Below, in pieces: positions 47,733-54,582 of a stretch of DNA of 64,000 nt. Each line of letters begins with the position of its first letter. The first letter of the stretch is position 1. This stretch comes from a virus. Location of the stretch: positions 1 through 64,000 of the IMG/VR virus record IMGVR_UViG_3300025467_000014; one strand, given 5' to 3'. Both the position numbers and the translations under genes were made by a program. Under the pieces are notes generated by a model. The model was given only the letters and a program-made list of their open reading frames with translations, searched no databases and had not been told where the DNA came from.

Positions 47733-47915
47733 ATGCATTCAGTAATTCCAAGAAAAGGAGAGGATATTGATCGTACTCTCAAAAGATTAAAAAATAAAAT
47801 GGATGTTGATTATATTTTGGATACAGTTAGAGCTAAAAGATACTTTGAAACACCAAAACAAAAATATAAGCGTAAACAGAAAGCACTAGATAAAAGGATT
47901 AAGTTTAGTAGATAA
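47733..47915 (+). CDS. Small basic protein
   Basis: A 60-residue Lys/Arg-rich protein (MHSVIPRKGEDIDRTLKRLK...). The N-terminal half resembles bacterial ribosomal protein bS21 in character (a V.PRxGE..D..LkRlK start), and the end KYKRKQKALDKRIKFSR is strongly basic. If it is a bS21 homologue, as found in other large phages, it could join host 30S subunits. The match is by eye and only moderate. Confidence 0.5.
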   Translation: MHSVIPRKGEDIDRTLKRLKNKMDVDYILDTVRAKRYFETPKQKYKRKQKALDKRIKFSR

Positions 47916-47918
47916 ATA
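47911..47918 (+). promoter_or_regulatory. Late promoter box GATAAATA, 5 nt before ATG
   Basis: Overlaps the previous stop; attta and ATG at 47924 follow. Confidence 0.65.
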
Positions 47919-47923
47919 ATTTA

Positions 47924-48688
47924 ATGCTATCGTTTAAACAATATATTTCTGAACGTACCTATAGACTATCAGGTATTGAGCAACAGAGTGTAAACGATAT
48001 TGTAGATTTCTATATGAATCTCTTTGATCCAAAGAGATTAAAAATGCCAATGGTTAAAATTATTAGCCTTGGACCTGAAAGAGTATATAAAGATTATATT
48101 AACAAGAAAGGATTTGTTACTATAGGGATTGTTAAGTTTCATGATGATGAGGATGATGAAGATAAAGAGATTCCTGTTTATGTAGGATTTGATAAAAATT
48201 CAGCAGATAAGGGTACATATATCTATGATGCTGAAACTAATGAAGAGTATATTGTATTACATTATTATAAGATAAAACACGATAGAGCATTTGTCAAAGA
48301 TGCTTTAGTTCATGAACTCTATCATGCTAAACAACCATATAAGATTATTGGAAAACATTACGGTAGAAGTACGTTAGATTATTATACTGATCCTGTTGAG
48401 CTTAATAATTATATTACAAATGTACTTGATGCTATTCAAGAGGATTACTCAGAAGCTGAAACCTCAGAAGAACGACAAGAGATATTAAATGAACTAGAGG
48501 AATTTGCTCGCGGAGGCAGATTACCAAATAATACACTAGGTAATAAAATTAAGAAAATAGGTAAACATGAATTTGTTGAAACTCTTTTTAATAATAAAGA
48601 CAATCCAAAAATTACTAAAGCATATCACAAATTTATTAATAAACTTCACTGGCTATATTCAAATCTAAAAGATTACGAAAACAGATAA
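47924..48688 (+). CDS. Zincin-like metallopeptidase with capsid-targeting-like N-terminus
   Basis: A 254-residue protein. The zinc motif H130-E131-L-Y-H134 (VHELYHAKQ) is followed by Glu159 in YYTDPVELNNY, a typical third ligand. The N-terminus MLSFKQYISER fits the T4 capsid-targeting pattern, with ISE as a cleavage site. The enzyme may therefore be packed in the head and delivered with the DNA. Late box exactly 5 nt upstream. The protein substrate is unknown. Confidence 0.65.
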   Translation: MLSFKQYISERTYRLSGIEQQSVNDIVDFYMNLFDPKRLKMPMVKIISLGPERVYKDYINKKGFVTIGIVKFHDDEDDEDKEIPVYVGFDKNSADKGTYIYDAETNEEYIVLHYYKIKHDRAFVKDALVHELYHAKQPYKIIGKHYGRSTLDYYTDPVELNNYITNVLDAIQEDYSEAETSEERQEILNELEEFARGGRLPNNTLGNKIKKIGKHEFVETLFNNKDNPKITKAYHKFINKLHWLYSNLKDYENR

Positions 48689-48930
48689 TGGAAACAATAA
48701 AAAAGATAGTTGATATCTATAAGAATCTAGACTGGATACAGGATAGAATGGATGAGTTATCTGAGAAGATTAATGACTATATCTTTATGAGTGGATGTGA
48801 TATAAATTTAACAAAGCCTAATATTAAGAAGCTTAAAGAGTTTAATAGAGAGTGTGACGAACTTAAAGCGCGTCATGACCTAGAGATGAAGGAGTTAAAA
48901 AATTTACTTGACTCAGCTGAAGAAGAATAA
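48688..48930 (+). CDS. Small coiled-coil protein
   Basis: An 80-residue, highly charged helical protein (METIKKIVDIYKNLDWIQDR...) whose start overlaps the metallopeptidase stop by 1 nt, so translation is coupled. It could be a partner or regulator of that enzyme. No domain recognised. Confidence 0.5.
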   Translation: METIKKIVDIYKNLDWIQDRMDELSEKINDYIFMSGCDINLTKPNIKKLKEFNRECDELKARHDLEMKELKNLLDSAEEE

Positions 48931-48942
48931 TATCATAAACAT

Positions 48943-49059
48943 ATGATTAGATTTAACCCAATTAAAATCTTCTTACAAAACATCTGGAATAGTTGGGTAA
49001 TAAGTTTTTTCTTTTTTCTCTTGCTTATTGGTGAGATATTGTATATTATGTCTTGGTAA
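48943..49059 (+). CDS. Very small membrane protein
   Basis: A 38-residue protein starting MIRFNPIKIFLQNIWNSWVI, with a single TM helix. Its stop overlaps the next ATG (TAATG). Function unknown. Confidence 0.45.
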   Translation: MIRFNPIKIFLQNIWNSWVISFFFFLLLIGEILYIMSW

Positions 49060-49220
49060 TGAATGATGATTTTAAACCCTGGCCTGTTGAAGAGCTCTAC
49101 AGTCTAAGAGAAGAAAATATTCGTCTTAAAGAATTGCTTCAAATAGCTCAAAACGATCTCATTGAATGTACTCGTCAACGAGATGAATATAAGGAACAAC
49201 TCGATCATCTAGATAGATAA
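49059..49220 (+). CDS. Small coiled-coil protein
   Basis: A 53-residue charged helical protein starting MNDDFKPWPVEELYSLREEN, with a leucine-heptad pattern. Coupled to the preceding membrane protein. Function unknown. Confidence 0.45.
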   Translation: MNDDFKPWPVEELYSLREENIRLKELLQIAQNDLIECTRQRDEYKEQLDHLDR

Positions 49221-49274
49221 TTTTAACGGAGGGTTAATGTAATTGGAAGCAAGATAAAATTTATTAGAATTAAA

Positions 49275-49367
49275 CCGCCTATAGTTTAATGGTAGAACCC
49301 TTGTTTTATACACAAGAAGCTGGGAGACTCTGGCGCAGTGCAGGTTCGAATCCTGCTAGGCGGACCA
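49275..49367 (+). tRNA. Class II tRNA with anticodon TAT (Ile?)
   Basis: Acceptor CCGCCTA/TAGGCGG, anticodon stem CTTGT/ACAAG with loop TTTATAC (anticodon TAT), T-arm GCAGG/CCTGC, encoded CCA. Between anticodon and T arms lies a 23-nt insert that pairs as GCTGG/CTGGC, a class II variable arm. TAT would decode ATA as Ile, but Ile tRNAs are class I, so identity is uncertain. Confidence 0.7.
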
Positions 49368-49395
49368 TTCTAAAAACTTCTGAAGTTCAAGCATA

Positions 49396-49427
49396 ACCTT
49401 ACCAGGTTCGAATCCTGGTAGGCCCAC
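49396..49427 (+). pseudogene. 3' remnant of a tRNA gene
   Basis: A perfect T-arm (CCAGG, TTCGAAT, CCTGG) followed by a 3' acceptor-like tail GGCCCAC, but no D arm, anticodon arm or matching 5' acceptor upstream. Looks like the decayed or recombined end of a former tRNA gene. Confidence 0.6.
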
Positions 49428-49435
49428 TACTTTAA

Positions 49436-49759
49436 ATGAAACAATACATTCTAAACGACGTATCTGATAAAGCTAAAGATCTCGAACGTTCTCTTAAGAG
49501 AATGCATCGAGTTATCGAACGCGCTCAGAAGAAAGTATCACGAACTGGTAAGGATAAATCTCTTCTTAAAGCAGCTTGTGAACTAGGGTTTATTGTTAAT
49601 GCTAATCCTATTACCCGTGATGGAAAACGATATGTTAATCCTATGACATCTGGAGATAAACTATTCCTAGAAGAGATGGGAACGTTTAAGTATGTAGAGT
49701 TTAAACAAAATGAATTTCTTAATTGCAAAGGTGAACCAGTTCATTTAAAATGGTATTAA
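49436..49759 (+). CDS. Small hypothetical protein
   Basis: A 107-residue basic protein with an N-terminal coiled-coil-like segment (AKDLERSLKRMHRVIERAQK) and a strand-rich C-terminal half. It lies between tRNA elements. Function unknown. Confidence 0.55.
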   Translation: MKQYILNDVSDKAKDLERSLKRMHRVIERAQKKVSRTGKDKSLLKAACELGFIVNANPITRDGKRYVNPMTSGDKLFLEEMGTFKYVEFKQNEFLNCKGEPVHLKWY

Positions 49760-49767
49760 TAATTATG

Positions 49768-49843
49768 CTCCAGTAGTCCAACGGCAGAGACAAGGGACTT
49801 AAAATCCCTCAAGTATCGGTTCGAATCCGATCTGGAGTACCAT
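49768..49843 (+). tRNA. tRNA-Leu (TAA) with a short variable loop
   Basis: Acceptor GCTCCAG/CTGGAGT, anticodon loop CTTAAAA in AGGGA/TCCCT, T-arm TCGG TTCGAAT CCGA, encoded CCA. The variable region is only about 5-6 nt (class I), whereas bacterial Leu tRNAs are normally class II. Confidence 0.8.
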
Positions 49844-49889
49844 TTTTATGAAACTAGAACAACAACCAACTCTAATTCAGACTCTCAAA

Positions 49890-50027
49890 ATGAAGCTTGT
49901 ATTTAGCTTTTCTATAGTTATACTCATAGTATCAGCAAGTCTTATCTTTAGTAATCCTATTAAGAATTTTATTCGATCCTATCGACCTCTACCTACTACA
50001 GAACTTCATGGAAAATCCAGACTTTAA
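49890..50027 (+). CDS. Small single-TM protein
   Basis: About 45 residues from the ATG at 49890 (MKLVFSFSIVILIVSASLIF), with one TM helix and a polar tail ending HGKSRL. An upstream ATG just after tRNA-Leu might extend it. It overlaps the next gene by 20 nt in another frame. Function unknown. Confidence 0.4.
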   Translation: MKLVFSFSIVILIVSASLIFSNPIKNFIRSYRPLPTTELHGKSRL

Positions 50028-50220
50028 TTACGTATTACAGATTGAGTATAAAGGACAGAAGTTTGTCTGTGAGGTGGAGGGTACAAAGGTAGCTATTATC
50101 TCTAAAGGATGGCCATCAGATAGATTGTTTGAATCTCTTCGTTATTATCTAGAGGAGGAAGGTTTTATACCTGCTCTAGATGATAGTAAAGGGATCTTAA
50201 GTATGTTTAAAGATCTTTAA
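50008..50220 (+). CDS. Small hypothetical protein
   Basis: A 70-residue protein starting MENPDFNYVLQIEYKGQKFV. It has a short beta meander then a helix, similar in shape (though not clearly in sequence) to the 61-residue protein at 46475. Function unknown. Confidence 0.5.
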   Translation: MENPDFNYVLQIEYKGQKFVCEVEGTKVAIISKGWPSDRLFESLRYYLEEEGFIPALDDSKGILSMFKDL

Positions 50221-50225
50221 TTTAC

Positions 50226-50300
50226 GCGTCGTTCGTTCAACGGATAGGACAGGGCTCTTCTAAAGCCTTAATGGTAGTTCGATTCTACCACGACGCACCA
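50226..50300 (+). tRNA. tRNA-Arg (TCT)
   Basis: Acceptor GCGTCGT/ACGACGC, anticodon loop CTTCTAA, encoded CCA. Reads AGA, a codon common in AT-rich phage genes. Confidence 0.92.
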
Positions 50301-50302
50301 TT

Positions 50303-50761
50303 TTAAACTGAACCTGTATTTCTCTTTTTTATTTCTTGTACTAATTCAGCTAAGATTTCCTTTAATTCTTCGTGATCAGATTTTAATTTCTTGTGATCCT
50401 TAAGTGCACGTTTATCGAGCTTAATATCTTCGTGAAGCTCAGTAAGTATCGTTTTTAAATCAGCTATTATAATATGATCCTCTTCATCTATCTTTAAATC
50501 CTTAAGCATATGCTCTCTATCACGTTCTGATTGTCTATTGGAGGACATAAGGATAAGGGGTGTAGCATATGCAGCTTCAAAAGAGAGAAAAAGATTAAGA
50601 AGAATAAATGGATAAGGATCAAATTTTGTCCAATTCATAATATTTACAAATATCCAAATTGTTAATAAAGTAGATTGAATAATAATAAATGTCCAAGAAC
50701 CAATGAACGATGCAATTATATCTGCAAGTCTAATACCTATACTTTTATTATCGTTTACCAT
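50303..50761 (-). CDS. DUF1003 membrane protein
   Basis: A 152-residue protein with the DUF1003 core: LADIIASFIGSWTFIIIQST, then DPYPFILLNLFLSFEAAYAT and LILMSSNRQSERDR. Two TM helices, then a charged coiled-coil tail (about 95-145). The family is widespread in bacteria, of unknown function. It lies on the minus strand between tRNA genes and looks acquired from a bacterial source. Confidence 0.88.
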   Translation of the reverse strand: MVNDNKSIGIRLADIIASFIGSWTFIIIQSTLLTIWIFVNIMNWTKFDPYPFILLNLFLSFEAAYATPLILMSSNRQSERDREHMLKDLKIDEEDHIIIADLKTILTELHEDIKLDKRALKDHKKLKSDHEELKEILAELVQEIKKRNTGSV

Positions 50762-50818
50762 AAAGATATTTAATTTTATACTTGCTCTATACTGAATAGC
50801 CTATATATTAACAATATT

Positions 50819-50894
50819 GCACGAGTAGCTCAGTGGTAGTAGCGCTTCGCTTACACCGAAGATGTCGGGGGTTCAAATCCCTCCTCGTGTACCA
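50819..50894 (+). tRNA. tRNA-Val (TAC)
   Basis: Acceptor GCACGAG/CTCGTGT, anticodon loop CTTACAC in CTTCG/CGAAG, encoded CCA. Confidence 0.92.
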
Positions 50895-50899
50895 TTTTC

Positions 50900-50973
50900 A
50901 GGCTTATAGCTCAGCTGGTTAGAGCGCATTCTTGATAAGGATGATGTCGCAGGTTCGAATCCTGCTAAGCCTA
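50900..50973 (+). tRNA. tRNA-Ile (GAT)
   Basis: Acceptor AGGCTTA/TAAGCCT, anticodon loop TTGATAA, D and T arms close to bacterial tRNA-Ile(GAT). CCA not encoded. Confidence 0.93.
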
Positions 50974-50986
50974 AATTATAATTTAA

Positions 50987-51060
50987 CGGGATGTAGCTCA
51001 GCTTGGTAGAGCGCTTGGTTTGGGACCAAGAAGTCGCAGGTTCGAATCCTGTCATCCCGA
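50987..51060 (+). tRNA. tRNA-Pro (TGG)
   Basis: Acceptor CGGGATG/CATCCCG, anticodon loop TTTGGGA in CTTGG/CCAAG. CCA not encoded. Confidence 0.93.
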
Positions 51061-51065
51061 GAAAA

Positions 51066-51141
51066 GGAGTTGTAGCTTAATGGTTAAAGCACTAGACTGT
51101 CACTTTAGTGAGTGCGGGTTCGAGTCCCGTCAACTCCGCCA
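51066..51141 (+). tRNA. tRNA-Asp (GTC)
   Basis: Acceptor GGAGTTG/CAACTCC, anticodon loop CTGTCAC, encoded CCA. Confidence 0.9.
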
Positions 51142-51150
51142 ATTTTTCAC

Positions 51151-51178
51151 TTGCCGTTTTCTTAAATGCCTATATTAT
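51151..51178 (+). promoter_or_regulatory. Host-type promoter of the lipoprotein gene
   Basis: TTGCCG (51151-51156) and a TATATTAT -10 region (51171-51178), 14-16 nt apart depending on register, 8 nt before the ATG at 51187. Its sequence is like the promoter of the structured RNA (TTGCCA, TATATT). Confidence 0.55.
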
Positions 51179-51186
51179 TAAAAAAT

Positions 51187-51423
51187 ATGAATAAGACATC
51201 ACTAATTACAATTCTAGCAATCCTTGCCCTTTCTACTGGGTGTGTTAACTGTGTTAATCAATCAATTCATGGAAACGGTAAAGCTGTTGTTATTAAAGCA
51301 GATTCAAAAGCTGTTGTTATACCAAATAAGCAACCATTAAAGAAGACCGCTGCTGACACTGAAGATTATATTCTTGTATCAAAAACAACTGAGGTTGTAT
51401 CTTCAACACCTATTCTTTTTTAA
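51187..51423 (+). CDS. Small lipoprotein
   Basis: A 78-residue protein from the ATG at 51187: signal MNKTSLITILAILALSTGC with a lipobox ending at Cys19, then a Lys/Val-rich mature part. A Met 21 nt upstream lies on the -10 element and is rejected. It would be an envelope lipoprotein made early; superinfection exclusion is one possible role, unproven. Confidence 0.6.
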   Translation: MNKTSLITILAILALSTGCVNCVNQSIHGNGKAVVIKADSKAVVIPNKQPLKKTAADTEDYILVSKTTEVVSSTPILF

Positions 51424-51425
51424 TA

Positions 51426-51572
51426 ATGCCTAAGACTAAAGTTATTACCGGTAGTAAGCGTCGGTATGAGACTGCAGCTTTTCTTCGTCGTCAGCTTAAT
51501 GCAGGTCTTCCTAAGAGCTGTAAAACAAAGTATCGAGCTCAGCGTTCGGATGCTGGTAAGAAGCGAAAATAA
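51426..51572 (+). CDS. Very small basic protein
   Basis: A 48-residue protein starting MPKTKVITGSKRRYETAAFL, about one third Lys/Arg, ending GKKRK. It lies 2 nt after the lipoprotein gene, and its stop overlaps the next start (TAATG). RNA or DNA binding is likely from charge; function unknown. Confidence 0.5.
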   Translation: MPKTKVITGSKRRYETAAFLRRQLNAGLPKSCKTKYRAQRSDAGKKRK

Positions 51573-51805
51573 TGTCATACGTAATTGAACGATGGTCGGG
51601 TAAGGCTTGGTATGCTTCAATGTGTTCTCCTTATAAGACAATGGGAGAGGTTAATAAATACCTTAAAGAGTATTGGTGGCATTATACTAATGAATATCCT
51701 TATCGTATTAAAGATTACAAACCTAAAAAGAAAGTTCAAACATATTCACCAAAATACAATTTTCAAGACTGGAATTCCGATAAAGGAATGATGGTAAAGT
51801 TATAA
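51572..51805 (+). CDS. Small hypothetical protein
   Basis: A 77-residue Tyr/Lys/Trp-rich protein (MSYVIERWSGKAWYASMCSP...), coupled to the genes on both sides. Function unknown. Confidence 0.5.
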   Translation: MSYVIERWSGKAWYASMCSPYKTMGEVNKYLKEYWWHYTNEYPYRIKDYKPKKKVQTYSPKYNFQDWNSDKGMMVKL

Positions 51806-51806
51806 T

Positions 51807-52079
51807 ATGGCAACTATAAGAATACCAGTACCTTTAAGAAAACTCGTTGGAGGTAGTGAAGAGATTAACACATTTGGTACAGATATTGATGAATGCTTAA
51901 AACTTCTTTGTTTATCATATCCTGAGATAAAAGAAAGAATTTTTGATGCTGATGGTATTGTGCGTAGATTTATTAATATCTATAAGAATGATGAAGATGT
52001 TCGTTTTCTCCAACAAGGAAAAACAATTATTCAGGAGAATGATATTATTTCTATAGTACCAGCAATTGCTGGAGGTTAA
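51807..52079 (+). CDS. MoaD/ThiS-like ubiquitin-fold protein ending in Gly-Gly
   Basis: A 90-residue protein with the beta-grasp pattern of sulfur-carrier proteins: IRIPVPLRKLVGG, a central FINIYKNDEDVRFLQQG and the terminal DIISIVPAIAGG. The exposed Gly-Gly at the very C-terminus is what E1-like enzymes adenylate in MoaD, ThiS and ubiquitin. It is the last gene of a small operon (51187-52079) just before the second fibre array. No partner E1 or JAMM peptidase is in this window. Function could be sulfur transfer, tail assembly or interference with host conjugation systems. Confidence 0.75.
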   Translation: MATIRIPVPLRKLVGGSEEINTFGTDIDECLKLLCLSYPEIKERIFDADGIVRRFINIYKNDEDVRFLQQGKTIIQENDIISIVPAIAGG

Positions 52080-52103
52080 TAATACCATACTGGAGACTAT
52101 AGC

Positions 52104-52111
52104 CATAAATA
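52104..52111 (+). promoter_or_regulatory. Late promoter box CATAAATA
   Basis: Plus-strand late box 12 nt before the ATG at 52124, opening the second fibre array. Confidence 0.5.
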
Positions 52112-52123
52112 TGGTTATAGTAT

Positions 52124-53689
52124 ATGTCTAATCTAAGGATTACAGATCTTCCAGTAGTAAAAACCCTATCAGCAACTGACGTACTTGCTGTTGTTAATTC
52201 ATTTAATTTTAATAATGTACCAACAACAGCTCAGATTACTGTATCTGGATTAGCTATAGCTGTTGGTAATGTAATTGGAACATCACAAACTACGTTAAGT
52301 AGTATTGCCGGTAGTATTGTTAATTGGAATAATACCTACAATACTGTTACGGCAAATTCAGCTAATTGGAGTAGTGTTTATACAACTGTATGCGCATATA
52401 GTGCTATTTGGAGCGGTATAACAAATTTTGTTAATTTAACTGCTAATTGGAATAATAGCTATACTACATTAACCTCATATAGTGCTACCTGGGTCAATAC
52501 AACAAGTATTGTAAACAATAATAGCGCCAATTGGAATAATAGCTATACTACACTTTCCAGTAATTCAGCCTTTTGGACAAGTACATATAATACAGTATGT
52601 GCAAATTCCGGAGCGTGGAGTTCAGCGGTAACCTTTGGACTTGCAAATGCCCTTACTGCTCAATGGACAAATACTTCTAATACTGTTTCAGCTAATTCTG
52701 CTAGTTGGAGTAGTGCTTATACAACTGTATGTGCGTATAGTGCTCTATGGACAGCTGGAGGTAATACAGCCGGGGTTTATACAACGGTAAATGCTAATTC
52801 TGCTTCATGGGGTGTTGGTGGTAAGATGCCCTATCAAATTAATGTTAGTACTAATATTGGTTTGTATGCAAGTGGTAATACTGTTGTCGCTAATACCCCT
52901 CTCTCGGCAATACTCCTAAACATACTTCAAACAGTAACTCACCCTACCTACACCCAACCCACTCTTACAATAAGTGAGAGCTTTACCTCAGCTTATGAAA
53001 TTGGTACACAAATAACAAATCCTCAACTTACTCTTAATTGGGTTCAGAATGATGCGGGTACTGGAGTAGGGTATGCTTTCCTTTCAAGTGCCGATAGTAT
53101 AAATTATACAAGTATATACTCCCAACAATTTAGCTTACCTTCTACTCTTAATACCTCACAAACGTTTCCATCTTATTATTTGACGAGTACAGTATATTAT
53201 GAAGCTTCATCTTATTATCCTACAGGTATAGCAAAAACTAACAATCTCGGTCAAACAGATACTGTTGGACAGATATCAGCTAATTCAATTACAAGCACAT
53301 TTACCCTTTCTCCTTGGTACTCTATCTATGTTACATATGATAACATACACTCTACACCTGCTACCTCTTCAGATATAAGATCGGTGTTTACAAATACATA
53401 TCAAAGTAATCAATACAATCCTAACTCTACTATTACATTAAATCAAAACGGTACGTTTACTCGTATTGCTTTTGCATACCCTGCTTCTATATACGGTAAT
53501 ACCAATTCAATTGCTGTATATGATAATAACCTTGGACATTATATAACACCTAGCTTTACTTCAGGTAGTGCTTTAATATCTATACCCGGACAAAACAATT
53601 TAGGTTCTACTCCTTATTATGTATGGACATTCTTATTACCTAATAATGCATCATATACTAATCCTAATTTAACTATTACTATACCTTAA
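52124..53689 (+). CDS. Fibre protein with W-repeat stalk
   Basis: A 521-residue protein starting MSNLRITDLPVVKTLSATDV, an N-terminal module seen again in the partial gene at 63,953. Residues about 65-230 hold nine or so 14-residue W-repeats (NSANWSSVYTTV, TVCAYSAxW), predicted to form a trimeric stalk. A non-repetitive beta domain (about 250-521, MPYQINVSTNIGLYASGNTV...) follows. Confidence 0.65.
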   Translation: MSNLRITDLPVVKTLSATDVLAVVNSFNFNNVPTTAQITVSGLAIAVGNVIGTSQTTLSSIAGSIVNWNNTYNTVTANSANWSSVYTTVCAYSAIWSGITNFVNLTANWNNSYTTLTSYSATWVNTTSIVNNNSANWNNSYTTLSSNSAFWTSTYNTVCANSGAWSSAVTFGLANALTAQWTNTSNTVSANSASWSSAYTTVCAYSALWTAGGNTAGVYTTVNANSASWGVGGKMPYQINVSTNIGLYASGNTVVANTPLSAILLNILQTVTHPTYTQPTLTISESFTSAYEIGTQITNPQLTLNWVQNDAGTGVGYAFLSSADSINYTSIYSQQFSLPSTLNTSQTFPSYYLTSTVYYEASSYYPTGIAKTNNLGQTDTVGQISANSITSTFTLSPWYSIYVTYDNIHSTPATSSDIRSVFTNTYQSNQYNPNSTITLNQNGTFTRIAFAYPASIYGNTNSIAVYDNNLGHYITPSFTSGSALISIPGQNNLGSTPYYVWTFLLPNNASYTNPNLTITIP

Positions 53690-53690
53690 T

Positions 53691-54548
53691 ATGTCATATT
53701 ACACATATACATTACCATATGGATTTCAAAGAGTCTCTTCTGGACCTCTTGACTCTACTTCTGTATATAGTAGTTTAACAGCGTTAACCTCATATGCAGC
53801 AACTAATGGAACTGCCTACCCCGGTCAAATTTTAGCTTTAAGCGGATTACCAACAACAATTTATACTGTTAATAGTGACTTGACTGTTACAGCTATCTCC
53901 GGAGGTAGTGTATCAGGCGGTGGAAGTCAGACTTTGAGTTTTGTTGATACTACATCTGCTTATAATCTTACGCTCTCAAATGGTAATACAGTTTCACTTT
54001 CAGCTTTAGGTTATCAAAATCTTTCAGCATCAAATACATATCTAACAATTCAAAGTTATGTTAATAATTACATAGCACCGAATAATATTCAGATTCCTAA
54101 AGGATATACAGTTTCCCTTTATAATAATCGAATGTATATATTTGCTGGAACTAATCCATCAGATCCTAATCAATATTTACAGGTCAATCTCAATCCGCAT
54201 TTACCGATCTATGTAGCTATTCCGTTATCAGGAAGTGGAGGTACAATAATTGATACGTTCTCATTCAATAGCTTTAAAACTGCAAAATATACTCTACAGG
54301 TTGAAGCAAGCTGGAGTCAAGATGTTTATTACTCAGAAGTAAACTTATTAGCTACCCTAGCACCAAGTGTATATTGTAGTGAATACGGGCAGATTGCGTC
54401 AGCGAATTTGATTAATGGCTATACAGCTGACGTTGATAACCAAGCGACACCTACTGTTGTTAATTTAAGTGCTGTATATACTCCAATACCAGGATCTAAT
54501 AAAGTAATTTATATAAAAGGTTTAAGAACAAATCATTTCCTTATATAA
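53691..54548 (+). CDS. Fibre or fibre-tip protein
   Basis: A 285-residue beta-rich protein starting MSYYTYTLPYGFQRVSSGPL. It has SQTLSFVDTTSAYNLTLSNG (about 90-110), the same linker as in the fibre at 34635 (PQTLSFNSNTAALSISNGNT). The C-terminal half is a separate beta domain. It follows the preceding gene by 1 nt. Confidence 0.55.
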   Translation: MSYYTYTLPYGFQRVSSGPLDSTSVYSSLTALTSYAATNGTAYPGQILALSGLPTTIYTVNSDLTVTAISGGSVSGGGSQTLSFVDTTSAYNLTLSNGNTVSLSALGYQNLSASNTYLTIQSYVNNYIAPNNIQIPKGYTVSLYNNRMYIFAGTNPSDPNQYLQVNLNPHLPIYVAIPLSGSGGTIIDTFSFNSFKTAKYTLQVEASWSQDVYYSEVNLLATLAPSVYCSEYGQIASANLINGYTADVDNQATPTVVNLSAVYTPIPGSNKVIYIKGLRTNHFLI

Positions 54549-54562
54549 ACGATACCTATAGC

Positions 54563-54570
54563 TATAAATA
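54563..54570 (+). promoter_or_regulatory. Late promoter box TATAAATA
   Basis: Exact T4 late consensus, 12 nt before the ATG at 54583. Confidence 0.6.
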
Positions 54571-54582
54571 TACGTATAGAAT

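Noticed and set aside
50873-51055. Minus-strand 60-residue frame (MTGFEPATSWSQTKRSTKLS)
   Set aside because: It is the well-known artefact of translating tRNA genes in reverse; three tRNAs account for the whole stretch.
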